DNA of 64,000 nucleotides, taken from the NCBI RefSeq assembly GCF_043641665.1, contig NC_092194.1:14800798-14864797 (forward strand), read 5' to 3'. Below the pieces are notes generated by a model. The model had not been told where the DNA came from. It ran no database searches and saw only the letters and a program-made list of their open reading frames with translations. Both the position numbers and the translations under genes were made by a program. Below are positions 48,401 to 63,400 of this stretch, piece by piece. Position 1 is the first letter of the stretch. Every line of letters starts with the position of its first letter. The DNA is from Enoplosus armatus (lineage: Eukaryota; Chordata; Actinopteri; Centrarchiformes; Enoplosidae).

Positions 48401-51400
48401 AGTTAAACTGGAAATCGGCAAATCTTTGAAAAACGACTAATAGATTAATTTTCTGTTGATTGACCAACCGCTTCAGCAGTGTAGGTTATGATAAACTACA
48501 GAAAAATGGACAGTCCCCTTAAATAGTTGTGACAATTATTGTACAGCTCCAGTGCTGCTATCATGATCTGAAAACTGAATATTCTACACTACCCCAAGTC
48601 ACTTGGGACTGGTGTTTGTCCTTAAATCGATCAAAAATGCCTCCAGTTTCATCTTGAGGACCCTTGAAAATGCTTTTGTTTTTAACGTTTTGTGGTACTT
48701 TTTTTTTGTCTGTGTTCAGTGTCCAAGAGGAAAAAGCAGTGTTGGAGCAGAGTTTGGCCCAAAAATATGAAATCTCTCTGGCAGAGCTAAAGAACAAACA
48801 TCAAACTGAGCTGGAACATGAGAGAGCAAAAGTACTAAAGATGCACTCTCAAGAGATGGACACACTGGAAGCCAAACACAAAGCACAACTAGATTCACTC
48901 AGTGCCAGTCACAGCGATCAGCTTGCAGCTATGGCTGTTGAGTTTCAATCCAAACACAACACTGAACTTGTTGCCTTGGAGGCAGTCCTCAATGCCAAAC
49001 GAAAGGCAGACATTGAAAGTCTAGAGGCCCTCTTTCAGGAGACCAACCAGGCTCAGCTGGAGGCTTTAGAAGCTGAGTTAGCTCGCAAACACCAGGAAGA
49101 GAGGGATGAACTGGAAAAGAGGATGCTGGGCAATATGGACACTTTGGAGGCCACATACCTGAAGGAAGTGCAAGTAAGGACACTCAATATCAAGTAAAGC
49201 ATAATGTCAAGCCTTTCGTTAGCAATGTTTGAAATTGTTTTTGAAGTACTCGATACTGCTGCTGTTAAGGGTTTCTCAGTTTGTAAGTAGTTTTGAATGA
49301 CATTCTTTTTCATCAGACACTACGTGATGAAATGGTGCAACTTGAAGAGAGGCATCATCGAGACCTGAATCAGCAGAATTCAGAACACAGGCAGATACTG
49401 GAGCGCCATGCTGCAGAGCAGCTGTCCATCAGGGAGGAACTGAGGAAAGAGCTGGCTCAGGTGCACATAGAGAAGTTTAGTGCCATGGCAGCAGAGCTCA
49501 GCCACGTTCACAAGGTGAGACATAGAGATGGTTGGTGGACCTTTGACTAACATCTGGTATACGGTCATCAATTAAATTATCATTCAACCAATGAGCATCT
49601 AAATGTTTTTTAATTCATGATATGCTCTTTCAGATTGAGCTGGCTGCTCAGAAAGAGGCCTTAGATACTGGACACTGCAAAGCCCTGGAGACCCTTAAGA
49701 AGCAGGTACTTACCCAGTTATCACTACATTACTTTGGATTTCTAATCTCTTTAAAAAGAGACTCAAAGTGTCTTCTCATGAGGACACTGGTCTAAATGCT
49801 GACATAAATGGAAAATATAAATTTTTCTGTGATTTTATTTTAACTGATCAGAGGCAAAAATTTGATTTCTCTGAATTCAATATCTAGTCTCAGCAAAACA
49901 GAGGTTCCCACTAATTGACTGTGAGCCAATATTCTATAAATCTCTGGTTGTATTTGACCTTTGTAGACAAAGCTCAAAGCACTATGTTATGGCAGTATTG
50001 GATTTTTAGGATTTTAGTACCTTAAATTGGTTGGTATTTAATTCACTGGATTTGTCAAAACCATCTGTCTGGCTGTTTTTTAATAGTTATTGTTAATGCA
50101 ATATAAAATGACATCACATTACATCACAATGACATTACAGCTCATCTGTGATAGAGGATTTTATCCATATAGCAAACCCCTTTGCTGGCGTTAATACATT
50201 CAATAAATACATTTCCTTAAATGCTTTTGAAAGTGAATCTTAGAGTTAAGTTGTTGCATTGCAATTCGATAACTCGTATCATAACAAAAGAAGTGTTATG
50301 GACATGCACAGAAAACCTCCTTTATGATTAATGTTGACCGTTCACTCCTTATCTTTGCATCCTGTGCGTTTTCTCAGGTTTTAGAACTAGAGCAACAACA
50401 CAGCACTGCTCTTCAGGAGCTCTCACGTACTTACACTGATGAGAAGGAGCAACTCATCGAACAGCACAAACTCCAGCTACAGGTGTGTGTTAAGCATGAT
50501 AGTGTCTGTGTCTTTTACAGGGTGAATTAACATCTAGTGCTCTGCTTGGCTAGTTGTTTTTAATGGTTTTCAGTAGAGTTCTTGTCTCTATGGCTCTTAC
50601 AACCCATTAGAGAAGGGATTACACAGAGTTATTGTTCATCCTTTATAATGGTGCATTTGTTTGCAGAGGCACAGAGTATTTTTTTGGATTTTTTTCTGAG
50701 AAGCTCTATGAATGTCAGCAGTTGACCAACTGGATATTATTGAACAAATACGTGTCTGCTGTAGGAGTTGAGGGGTGTCTCTGCGCGAGAGTTGGAGGCA
50801 TGTCGCAGGGAGCTTGAAGAGGAGTCATCAAGGCAACGTCAGCACTTCGTGGAAGAGGTGGAGCTCCTCAAAGTCCAATCAGAGGAGAGACTGCAGGACA
50901 GAATTAATCAACTGAAGGTAAAAGAGGAGATGCCGAAGAGTGATGAGGAAAAAGAGGACGGAGTGGATAGCTTTGAGGCAGCCTTTGGCTATGGAATATT
51001 TGAACACCATAGAGGCAGCCATGTTGCATGTCATTCATTTTAGGTGAAAAATTTGAAAAAATATATATTTTTATTTAAAGTGTATTTATTTGACTCTGAG
51101 TGCGTGTTTGAAACATCATTATGTAATAACTCTGGATTATGGAGAGCTGTTGTGTGTATGCGTGTTGTGGCATTGCCCTCTCTAAGCTCCAGCTGCACCA
51201 GTTCATTCCTCAGGATAGCTCTTTCCCTTGGACTCTGTCCCACTGGAGCTTTATTCAAACCCAGTTTCCACATAATCCCGCCATCATATATGCTGAAGTG
51301 TTCTTGTCCGTCTGTCTCTCTGTTCTCTGAATCTGTGTGCCACTGGGCTGTGCATGTATTTGTGCTGCTGCCATCTGAATTGTGGCTAAATGGGATGGAT

Positions 51401-54400
51401 GTAAGCTTTTTATCCTCTGATGCAGAAGGTTTTAAGGCTGAAGGTACTTTTTTTTTCAGACATTTGGCTTTTGACCATCTGAAATGTGCAAGCCAGTCGT
51501 CAGCCATAAGCCAGTGAGACATGGTCAGAGATCTCTGTAGCAGAAGAACAAATACCTACACTATGCTGCAGCTTTTTAAGATGGCGATCTATATCTTTTA
51601 ATTGATGTACCGACATCGCTGCTTTCTTTTGAAGACGGAGTTTGAAGAGCAGAAGCAGGCGGAGCTTGAGGACCTGAGGCGGAGCTTCACATCTGAACAG
51701 GAAGAGAAGGAGCGGAGCTACACAAGCAAAATGAGCCAGCTGACTGCCCAACTGCAGCAGCTAGACGCTGTGGTGGCACAGGTACTAGACACACACACAA
51801 TTTTTGTTATGTTCTTAGTGCAAATGGAAATATTGAATAGGGTGACACCTGCAGCTTCACTTTGCTAGGGTCAAGACTAGACAGGCCTGAGAAAAATGTG
51901 TTGTGTCAGGAGTGTTGTGGTTCAAAATCAATGAGATAAATGAGAAGTTAGTGACGTACAGTAGAAAGTGAAGGCCAGTAGAAAATAGAAGGTCTGGGAA
52001 TTAAGAGCGGGGGAAAAATATTGCTAAGGCACAGCATCCATAGGCTAGATTTTCCTTGCGTAGGATTACATCTTGTTAAAGAGATTATCATATCAATGAA
52101 TCACCACACTAATCTGGTGTGTGTGGGTGTATATGTGTGTCTGTTGTGTGGTCATACTCTCTTGGTTGAAGTGTGCAGTAGAACTGAAATGATCAGTTGA
52201 TTAATCATTGGTCAATTGTATAATGTATAATAATGTTTTGATAAATGGTTAATCTTTTCAGTAATTTTTCAAGCAAAAATGTCTAAAATTCCCTAATTTT
52301 AGCTTCTCAGTTGTGGAGATTTTCTGCTTTTCTTGGTCTTATGTGATGTTAAACTGAATATCTTATGGTTTTGGACTGTTGGTCTGACAAAATAAGACAT
52401 TTGAAGACTTTGGGCTTCAGGAAATTGTGATTGACTTTTTCTTTTTTTAGACTGAAAGACTAATTTGAGACAATAATTGGCAGATTGATGATCATGTAAA
52501 AAATCAATTATAGTCCTGGTATTTTGGTCTCTTTCTTTAATTATATTCTGTTCAGTTAAAAGTCATTGGAGCTAAAATTTAATTTTGTCTGTTGGAGATG
52601 TGAAGCATACTGAAACTTTTATGTTAATCGTTTACTTGGTTACTAACAAGGTAGTTACTATAACCCCTAAAGCCAAAATTTCTGTTTCCAAAAAACAGCT
52701 GAAATCACACATTTATTTATACTTATATATATTTATATTCTACTAATTCTGTAAATCCATAATAAATGTTGTCGCACTGTCGGAATAAATGTGTGTCATG
52801 TATGTATACATTTGTTTCCATGGTAACGGCCTGGCTTGGCTCTTAATAGTGAGATATTAAAACACACACACACACACGTGACCCCCATGAGGTTAGCAAA
52901 AGGACGCTTAAGAGAGGTTGGGAGGGTGCTGTTGTCAGGGCAACAGCATTGTTTTGTTGAGGCAGGTGGCTGCTTGAGACGTGTTTGATGGGAGGAGGCG
53001 GGAGGGAGAAGGGAAAAGAGAGGGAAGATGTGGTGGAAGGAGAGGGAGAGAACGAAGGGGTTGAGGAACGAATGGTAAGAAAAATGACTGGCAGACTCAG
53101 AAGTGAACTCTGGTAAAGGCTCTTCTGAGAGAAAGTGCAGCAGTGAATCCAGAAGTTGGCTCGCCTCAATCCCACACTGACTTGGCACTTAACCGGAGTA
53201 CCTCTGCCAAGTATGCCCGATGATTACAGTCAGTATGTGTGTGTATGTACGCTTTAGGCTGGTTTAAAGGAGGAGGAATGTGTTTTTGTCTTACAGCAGA
53301 TGTATTTTGGGTAATGTTACTGATTACCGTCTGTGGATAAGGTGGATTTCTCTGACCGTCAACATCTGGTTTTGATTTGCTTTTGAATGCACAACATGCC
53401 TTCTGGTTTTGTCACGCTCCTGGCACTGATAGGATGTTGGTGGACATGTGATTTTGTTATATCTGTTGTGTTGGAGACTATGTGATGCTTTGGCAGTAAG
53501 CCAGTCTTTTGAGGTGTTGAATTGATTAATTTTGGTTTGAACTTCAATCTGCTGTTTCTCTCTCCTCTCGCACGAAGTTGCACACATGGGTAGGTTTTAA
53601 ACATTTAATAGGACAGATGGAAGAGGGGAAAATGTACGATCATTGTCATGTGTTGGTTCATTTGAGTTTAAACCTTTTGGTTGATTAATTTGGGTTTGTA
53701 CTTTTTGACTGAGTTTTCAGTCTGTTGTTTCTCTCTGGCACTTACTTGCTCACATGGGTCGTTTTTAAAGAAGCCATAGCACGGGTGGGAGAGGGGCAGG
53801 CAGAGAGAGGTTTGTTGTTAAGTGTTGGTAGAATTAAGAAGCTATCCTCTGTGTCCATTTCTCCAGTTGCGAGCAGAGGTCGGCTGTCTGCAGGGAGAGT
53901 TAAAAGGGAAGAGTTCAGAGATGGAGACTTTGGACACTCTCCTCCAACGAAGGGATCGAGAGAGTCAGGAGGGAAGCAACCTTCTAAAGATGCTCACTGA
54001 TGACTTGCAGACTGCTAAGGAGGAGAGGTAAGTGATGTTTATGTCTGTCTTTACTGTGAGGAATAAACACCAGCCATCAGTTAATGCTAGAAACCTGGAA
54101 AGTTCTTGTTTCTGAACTTCTGTTTTGACTTGAATGGGGGAAAAATTGAGACAATGTGTTAAATGTAGCAAATCATATTATCAGCATAGTCCTGTACTTT
54201 CCCAGAGGTAAACTGCACCAGGCCAACGAAAAGCTGAGGAAGGTGTTGATTGAGATGATTCGCAGCACCATTGCAACAGAAGACCTAATTGGACAGAAGA
54301 TCAGTGCCAGAGCCAAAACATCTGAGCAGGTGACCCAACAGAGGAGCTCAACAGGGAACAGAGTTGCACAAGAATCAGGTCTGTTGGTGTCAGATTCATT

Positions 54401-57400
54401 CTGAAGTTTCAGGGCATGTTATGCTTTAATGACAGCGAACTGTGTTTCTGTTAGCTCGGTCTAGTTCACAGGTTTTTGTTTGAGATACATATCTCATACA
54501 GATATATATGGATATGATTTTAAATGGATAGATCCAGTTCTTCAGAGATCAAGGGGCTTTTTTTATATGTACAATTTAAATACTTGAATCAGTGCAACAA
54601 TTAATTTTGACTTGTTCTTTTCTCAGGTATTTCAGTTGCAGACTTTTCTTCAGGTGACCTGGAGCTGACCCAGCTGCTCTGTGAGAGCCTGCTGGTTTCA
54701 GATACTCAGATCAGTCCTGGGGGAGAAGAAGCCGCTCTGAATGCCTGCAGCAGACTGCGTCACACTGTTGACACACTACTGGAGCTGCTCAACCAGGCCA
54801 ACACACAGGTAAAGGATGTATAGACCCATTGACCTTTCTGATCTATAGTATTGTTAGTTGTCTAATAATCATGGTTGTTTTCTTCAGCTGGAGCAGACTC
54901 ATGGCGTGCACCTTTCTCTGGAGGAGAAGTTCTCTCGGGGCAGAGAAGACTCCGCCCATCTCCTTGAGCAGCACAAGCTCCTATTGGAGCAGCTCGATCA
55001 GGAGGCAAAGCTGAAGAGTCAACTCCAGCTGGAACTCCACAAGGCAGAGGGTGAGCACTGCATCCTCGTTTTCTCTGCTTCACTTGACTCATCGAATACT
55101 GCCAAGTTACAGTAGTTAATCCACTGACTGTTAACATGCATTGCTACTCTGCCTATGCTCCAATTTCACCACTTGCACTGAAATTTAAACATAACTCAGC
55201 TATTTCTGATGGTGTGTGTGTGTGTGTTTTCTTTCCCCCCTTTCACATAAACATTTTGGCTTTGAATGATGTGCTCAGGGCTTCTGGATGGCTATGTGGC
55301 TGAGAAAGCAGTCCTAGAGGAGTCTCTGCAGCAGAAGGAGGCCCAAGAGGAGAGACTCGTGGAGGAGCTGGAGGATTTGAAGGTGAAGCTGCACCAGATG
55401 CAGGGTCTCACCGCAGAGCTGGACAGCCTCAGACTGAAGCATCAGGAGCTCAGTGAGGAGCATGCACTTCTCCTGCGCCAGAAGGAGCATCTCTCTTCTG
55501 GTCTGGGGGAGAGGGAGAAGGGTGAGCGGAGAAATCATGAAATAATGTCTCTGTCTGCATAAAATGTTACATGACCTCTTTAGTGAGCTTGACCACGCAC
55601 TTATATAATGTCTGTGCTCAGATGTGTCTTTTCTCCGTAGGCCATTGGCTCAATTTAGATCCTGATACAGGTTTGTGGGTCAGAGTGGAGTATGACTGTG
55701 TGTGATGAGGGGGTGGGGGTGAATATGCAGTATATTTGCAGTGCTGTGTGAGGTTGCTGTTTTATAACACTGCCATTGCCAGTAGCTTGCAGCAAAGGCT
55801 TTTGGAGTGCTGTGTCATTTTACCTCTTAAACAACATTCTAGTTCAGAGCTGTTAGAGAATGCATTCAGTGCCCTTTCTGGATGAAAGGCACAGTATGTG
55901 TAATAGTGTATTTAACCCCTCTCTTATAGCTTTTATTCCTTTAAATTATTCTGTGTATGTATTAACATTGAAACAAATGCCCTAACCCTCCACTTTTATT
56001 TTTCAAGCTCTACTGGCAGAGACGGAGCGTTTGGCCCAGGATAGGCTAGACTTGCAGCGGCAGGCAGAGAAGGACCACAGCTCTTTGTCCCTGCGCCTCA
56101 GGGCCCTGGAGAGAGAGCTGGATGAGCAGGAAACAAAGGGCTTGGAGACAGAGCAGCACCACAAGACCCACACCGAAGACCTCAACCAGCGCGTCCAAGC
56201 ACTCGAGAAACAGCTGAAACACGACCGGCAGTTTATAGAGGTGAGTCTTTTTATCCCTTATTTTAGATTTGTCCCTTTCATTTGAAGTTGTCTTAGAATT
56301 GCAAGTATGATCTTGCATTCTCACGTCAGTGTTATTTGACAGTGTCACAGACAATTTCGCGTGTTGCTGTTTAATGTAGCGGACACAATCTTTCACATAA
56401 TTTGTTCCTGTGCACACAGGAGCAGGCTGTGGAGCGTGAACACGAGAGAGACGAGTTCCAGCAGGAGATCCGAAGGCTGGAGGCCCAACTCAGACAGACA
56501 GCCTGCGTGGATAACAAAGGACACAGGGTGAGGCCCATTCATCTATAATATTTCTCAACAGGACAATACCATACAAAATGCTTCTGTTTCTAGATAAAGA
56601 TGTTAAAAGTGCGTTGCATTTGCTGTGTGTGTTTTTTGTGACGAGTGTCTAATGCATTGCTGATGGGATTATGAACCAGTTAACTGAAGTGTGCGTAGTA
56701 GTACTTACAGCGGTTGAAGTGATGAATGCATTGTTTGCCACTGAGCCTGACTTTCTTTGTTTATCCCTGTGCTGAATGGATTGCTGTAGTTTGAGGACTT
56801 GGTTCTGCAGGTATGAACTCTAACTAGCACACTTCTCTTAGCTCCTCTGACTCTTGTGCATGGTGTGTATTGTACATCATTATTTCCGTGCAATCATCCA
56901 TAGACTCATTCTTAGTGCTTATATGTGCTTGTCGTAAGTTCTACATTCATTCCCATTTCATCGTCCGTTTGCTAATATTCATTTGCTTCTGTTTCGCACT
57001 TCGTTTGTCTTTCATCTCCATGTCACTGCTCTCTGGAATGGCTTAACTTCAGTTTTTGGTACCAGCGGCTGCAGATCTGGAATGGCTTATTTATCTACAA
57101 ATTATGTCGTTTTTATTTTGCAAATCCCTTCCTGCTACTTCAAACTCTAGAAACTTGTTATCCAAAATGTTGTCCCTTCTGTCTCTGCAGGTGGAGAGTC
57201 TACAAGCTGTCATCAAAGACAAGACAGAGGACCATGCCTCCTTGCTCGCAGCCAATCAGCAAGCCCAGCGCGATCTTGCTGAACGCAATGAGGAGATCGA
57301 CAAGCTAGCTGGGCGAATCAGAGAGCTGGAGCAAGCACTGCTTAACAGTGCTGAGAGTAATAGATCTACGAGTCAACTGGAGCAAGAACTCCACAGAGCA

Positions 57401-60400
57401 AAGTTGAGAGAACAGGAGCTCACACAAGTAAGAAAACACATACTGAACATTGTCCTGCATGTAAACTTGAAATCACTCTCGATGCCAATGTGCACCAGAA
57501 TGCTCTTTTTCTCATGAATGTACTTGCATTTGTCAGGACAAGCAGGCACTGGAGCAGCAGCAGCTGTCCAACAGGCTCCAGATCTCCGCTCTGCAGTCCA
57601 AAGTGGATGAGACGAGACACTGTTACCATGACAACACACGTGACCCCACCCAGGAGTTTAGGGATGCTCTGGACACTGCTCAGCAGAGCCTACAGAGCAA
57701 AGAGCAAGAGGTCTGTAGGATTATATGCAAAGCTGAGTGCATGGATATGCGGGCTTGATCCATCTTTTAAAAGCCACCACAAGACTAGAGATGTCTTAAA
57801 GCTCAATATTTTTTAACCCACTATAACAAACAAACTGATGCAATTATAGAATTTTCAATTCATTTTTAGTCTTTATTTGATAAGTAATGTTGTGTCTTTT
57901 TAGGTCGAGGTCCTGCTTGGCCAACTGGAGAATGTGCAGAGGGACTTGAGCATCAAAGAGGTTGAACTCAAACACCTCACCCTACAGCTGGAGCTACTGA
58001 CCAATCAGAATGCAGCTCATGTTAATGAGCTCCAAGAACAGATTTCTGCCCTGAAGGTAGGTGCTACTTAGTCTTCATACCAAATTTTATTTAGCTGCAT
58101 TATAAGTGAAATAAAGAAAGTGATATTTAGACAGACTGCTGGAAGAGTGTTATTTGTTCTTTCTGTGTCCCTGCATAAAGATGTCTTTTTCAAATCATTG
58201 ACTAATCTCAAACTCTCAAAGTCTTGCATATATTTTGGAGTTGTCCCTCTGTGCCTCCATTTTGGGCTGAAATCCATAGCATCCTGAAAACTCTCTTTGA
58301 AACAAATTATTTCTAGTTTTTGGCTAATCTACCTAAGTAACATGGAGGAAGAGGGATAAATACTTACTGAGAATACCATTGGAGGCTTGTAAGATATCCA
58401 TAAGAAATAGCTGAAGAAATAAATATCCTAGTGATGAACTGACTTGGACAATATTTATGTAAAGGAGAAAATTACTTTCAACTTGAGAGCCCAGAAGGAT
58501 ATATTTGTCAGTAAGTATTAGAACTGGACAAAATGGATTATTTACGTTTCATCCCTCAGGATAGACATTTAAGTAGGGATCATAAACTTATAATTTAACT
58601 GGTATGTGCAACTCTGCTTGCAGGAGAATGTGTCTGCTCTCACCATACTCACGGAGGAGAAAGAGGAACAAAGGGAGATGGAGGATGCAGATGAGGAGAC
58701 GCTCCCCTCAGCATTACTCCAGGAGAAAAATCAGGAGATCGACCACCTCAACAATGAGATCCAAAGACTGGAACAGGAGTTGGAGAACACCGGGGACAAC
58801 AAGGTCAGAATAATTACACATAGAATAGCTACAGACAGTTGTAAGTAGACATAGTTGATGAGGCCAAGAGAAAAAATTAAATTGTCTGGTTGTTTTGTTT
58901 TCTCACAAAAAGGTTTTGGAGGCTGAGCTTGAGGATCTGCGCTCACAGGTGGAACACCTTCAGTCTGAAGTCATGAGAGTGCGTGAGGACAAACAGGAAG
59001 AAGAGGAGCGACTTCATGAGGTCATCAGCACACTGCAGGCAGAGCTCGCCACATTAGGCCCCAACCTGCATGAAGTCAGTGACTCTCAGGATGGCGACAG
59101 CATCAATCCCTCGCCAGCTCCCAGCCCTGAACCTCACCACTATACCATCCAGGAACAGGAGAGGAGGGGAGGGCCGAACAGCCTGAAGCAAGAGCTCAGT
59201 TTGACTCACTCTACCTCTTCTCGTTCCCTTCGATCTCGTCTCAAGGCCCTTCAGAGCCAGCTGGAGACTGCGGTGGCAGAGAAAGAGGGACTGGAGCGAT
59301 TACTGCTCACCCAGGAGGAAGAGTACAGAGGACATGGGGAGGAGTTCGGAAAGAGGCTGAAAGCTGAGCGGGAGAAGGCAGATGAACTCCAAGGTCTCCT
59401 CGCCGTCAAAGAAGCTGAGCTGGAGGAGGTCAAAGCTCAGATTGAAGAGGAGAGGGAGAAGAGGAAACTGTCTGAAGAGGAGAGGGACAGTTGCAAAATT
59501 CAAGCCCAAGAGAAGATTGCCCTGCATGAGAAGAACGCCCACCTCAGCTCTCTGATTATGGATCTCCAAAAGAAAGAACAGGAGAGCACGAGCGAGATCG
59601 AGACTCTAAAAACAAAGGAGCAGGAGATGAAGATGGAAATGGAAGTCCTCAGAGAAACCAGTCTCACTCTCGAGAGACAAGTCCAGGAGGGAAGAGCCGA
59701 GGTGGTAGACATGGAGGAGCTGATTGCTGAGGAAAGGACAAAGATCAAAACCCTTGAGACTGTGAAGGGAGAGCTTTCTGCTGAACGTGAGGCACTGAGG
59801 AGAAGGGAGAGGAAACTCCAGGAGGAAATTGAAAGTCTCAGGCAGGAAGTGACTTCAATGAGAGCCTGTATCCAGGACCTGACAGTTCAGCTCAATGACA
59901 AGGACACCAGTCAAGAAGAGGCTCAAAAGGAAGTGCTGGTGAGTGTCAGCTACAAGGTCAACTGTATTGTTTACAGTATTTTAAAAGCACAACCCAAGAT
60001 GCAAACGTAAACCAAAAATTCAAACACAGTATTGCAACCTCCCTGTCACTTCCCATAAAGGGAATAAATATCTAGAAAATAATAGACCTTTATTTTCAGT
60101 TACTGTCTTTTAAACTGTAATTATGTCTCTGAGTATACATTACTAAAAGTGTCTGTGGTCAAAAAAAGTACTGACTGGGTCTTAAATCTGGTCAGAAAAA
60201 CCGGAAAACAAGTCTTTCTATGCTCCAGGTTTGGAGGGAGGTCTTGGCTTTTACTCAGCAAAATAATTCAGATAACTTGGATAAACCTGCTTCAACAGGC
60301 CCCATGTTCAGACAGGAAATACCTTGCTGCTGCTGCTGCTTTTTTGCTAGCGTACAGCTCTGCTAGCGACTGCAGGCAAGATCACATCTGGTTATAGTTA

Positions 60401-63400
60401 ACTGCGGTAACACGTCATCACAGCGTCACTCCCGAGACAGCAGAATCTTACTAACACGGAGGAAGTGATATTAAAATGAGGAAGCAGGAGGAAAATCTTT
60501 GTTAGCCGTTGCTTTTAAAGCTCTGATGCACATTATTTTTTATTTATTTACGTCTTTCCTTGGCAGGATGTGGTAAGGAGAAGTTGGTGGTCGAAGAGAA
60601 AACATGGAGACTGTAATGCATTTGCTGGGCTGCTGCATGTCTTTGCAGTCTGTTTTTGATGAGTTCATAGTTGTTTTTAGCAAATGTAGCCATCTTTGTT
60701 ATACTGTTCTAAAGAGGTTTGAAGCAGTAGGTTGAAATGACTGAATTTGATACATTACGTGTGGTACTTGTTAAATTTCTGTTTAAATTGCTAAGGAAGT
60801 CATCTGTTGTTGCTCTTGTGTAAACAGTAGTTGAAGTTTTTCCAGGAAAAATTGTGAACAAAATAAAGTTGCAATATGTGTGTAGATGCAAGGATGCAAG
60901 TATACTAGTTTAGAAAGGCACTATGATTTCATTCTAGCTGCTCATAAGAATTGTTTTCTTCTCTTTTCTCAGACCCATGCAGAGGTGACTCTGGCTAAAG
61001 CAGACGCTGCCTTGAGACAGAGGGAGGCTGAGCTCTCCAGCCTGAGGGCAGATCATCAGGCTCTGAGGGCGGAGCTGACTGCGGTGAAACAGGCTCTGAG
61101 TACCAGTACAGAAAGGGCTGAGAAACTACATGAGGAAGGACAGGTGGGAATATATGACAACTACAGAATATCAGATATAAGTTGCATAGCTGCGGGAGTT
61201 AATCTGTCAGTCCTTTTGCTCTTTCTGTACAGATCCACTGTTTGTTGTGTGATTTGAAACTGTGGCAGTACTGGATTTAGCATCATAAGTGAGGTTGACG
61301 GCTGTATTTTAATTATTTCTGTCTTGTTAGACCAAAGACCGTTCCCTAGTAGACCTGGAGACTGATAACCAGCAGCTGAAGGTGGAGCTTAAAGATCTAC
61401 AAGAAGACCTGGCAGTACAGGAAGAGGAACTGGCCTATCGGCAAAGAGAACTACAGCAGCTCAGACAACACTGTCATCAGCGGCACACACTTCCTCACCA
61501 ACAAGGATACCCACAGAAGGGTGAGTTCTTAATGATGCTTGAAACATATACTCTGGTGTTTTATATTTTCAGATTCTGTACAGTCCAATGGCACATTCAC
61601 ACCAACGTACATAGAAGTAATTAAGTCTATTTGATCTGTCTCTATGTAATGAGCTGCTGTAATTTTATTTTACTAGGAATATAGTGTTGGTCTACTAGTG
61701 AACATTTCTTACATGCACATAATGACAATTTTCTTCATCTGTCAGATGTTTCTCGCAGAGCTTTTGAGGACGTTGTGAGTGTCTCTCATGATGAAGCCTC
61801 TCTGAGCTCTCCTGAGGTTTTAAGGAGACTCGAATGCTCAGAAGACAGAATCCCAGAGCGGTTCCACGCCTCTGTTCTCGGCTCACGTCTATCTGAGTTC
61901 AGCGCTCTGAACAGCACAGGCCTGGATCTCCCCCACGTCAAGACCTCCCCCAGGGTTGCGATGGAGCCACCACACTCCAGGACCATCACACCAGATCCAG
62001 CCACACAGAGTACCCACTCCCCAGGCTCCGTGTCGGTGTCTGACAACTTCTCTATGCTCGACTCACTGGACACTGACAGAGTATGTGCTTTAACACTTTT
62101 TAGGTGCTTTGTAAGAAGCTTTTGGACTTATCTTAACCCTGAAGTCAGATGTGGTTAAAGATTTGTTTACATTTTTATCATTTTTTTCGTAGGTGCGTGA
62201 GTTAGAAGGACTTGACCTAACGGCACCTCCATCTCCTCTTGGCTCCACCTCCTCTTTGTCTGCACCAGAATGGGCCAGTGATGGATATGGCAGCAGTGAG
62301 TATTGCCTCACTAAGCTTGATGGTTTTATGATTTTCGGTGAAGATTTTCATTCAGCCGGGTCATAGTATATCTAGAAGTGCTACGTCAAGGCAACAGGAC
62401 TAACTTTGAACTGAAAAGGCCTTTTTAGGATGAGAGGTGAAATGTTTTGAAGAATATAAAGCAAGACTAATAGCCTAGACTTAGTACTTCTAGAAACATC
62501 TCTGACTGTGTTTTGCACTGTATGTTTTAACTACTATAACTAAATACTTTCCGACTTCCCAAATCTGTGGCATTCAGCCTGAAGCCTATTGATTCCTACC
62601 GAAACTTACATAACTGGTCACAAAACTAAATAGTGCATTTTGTTGGGGGGTATTTATGTCAGCAGGACGGTGTATGTTAGATGGACTCAAAATAAACGAC
62701 GGTGTCCATGTTGACAAGAAAACATGTGACCCAGTGCAGCTGTGTGGCTTATTAATGTGTCTTTTAATAGTTTTTGGAGAAAATGGAGCTTAATGTTGCA
62801 GAAAAATAAGTTGTCAGGCTTTGGCTACAAAGATAATACTTAATACTGTGTGTTTGTTTTGGTCTTTCTACTTAACTCTTCTATTCTCTCCTTGTGCTTC
62901 AGATGTGAGTTCAGAATTGGGTGCGAGGCTGAGAGTGGAGCTGGAACAGACTGAAAGGCTGGATGCTCAGTTTGTGGAGTATCTCCGCTGTCGAGGAATT
63001 AACCCCACAGTTAATACAGATAGTGCTGCCGGCAGCATGAGCTACAGCGATGACCTGTTGTCACCTGAGCTTCAGGTAGGCTTCATTTATGCTTGGCAGT
63101 AATTCCATTCATTTGACATTAAGCCTAAATTTTACTCAGTTTCTTTCTCCGTCTTTCTGCAGGGTCTGTTGAAGAAAGTGTACCAAGAAAGCTGCCGAAT
63201 TCTTACTTTGTCCCAACGTCGTGCCACCTCCTCAACCCAGCCTCATGTCTCCGACTTAAAAGCCTTCTCATTGAGTCAGACGCAGCATCATTCTGAAGAT
63301 AACTCCACCCTACTGGCCCATCAGGACAAATTATCCTCCAACCCCCCCATGAGCTGGCAGCAGGAGAAGAGGGCACTGCAGGAGACTGTGATTGCTCTGC

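Noticed and set aside
48395..48551. Fourth copy of the MITE in pcnt intron 25
   Set aside because: It shares only scattered words such as AGATTAATTTTCTGTTGATT, too little to define ends or family membership.
51040..51522. Two overlapping frames of about 160 codons on opposite strands in pcnt intron 30
   Set aside because: Opposite-strand mirror frames in an intron with no family similarity and no in-phase splice sites to the neighbouring exons.
52796..53188. 130-codon minus-strand frame in pcnt intron 31
   Set aside because: Ser/Pro/Leu-rich composition arises from the purine-rich + strand. No homologue is recognised.
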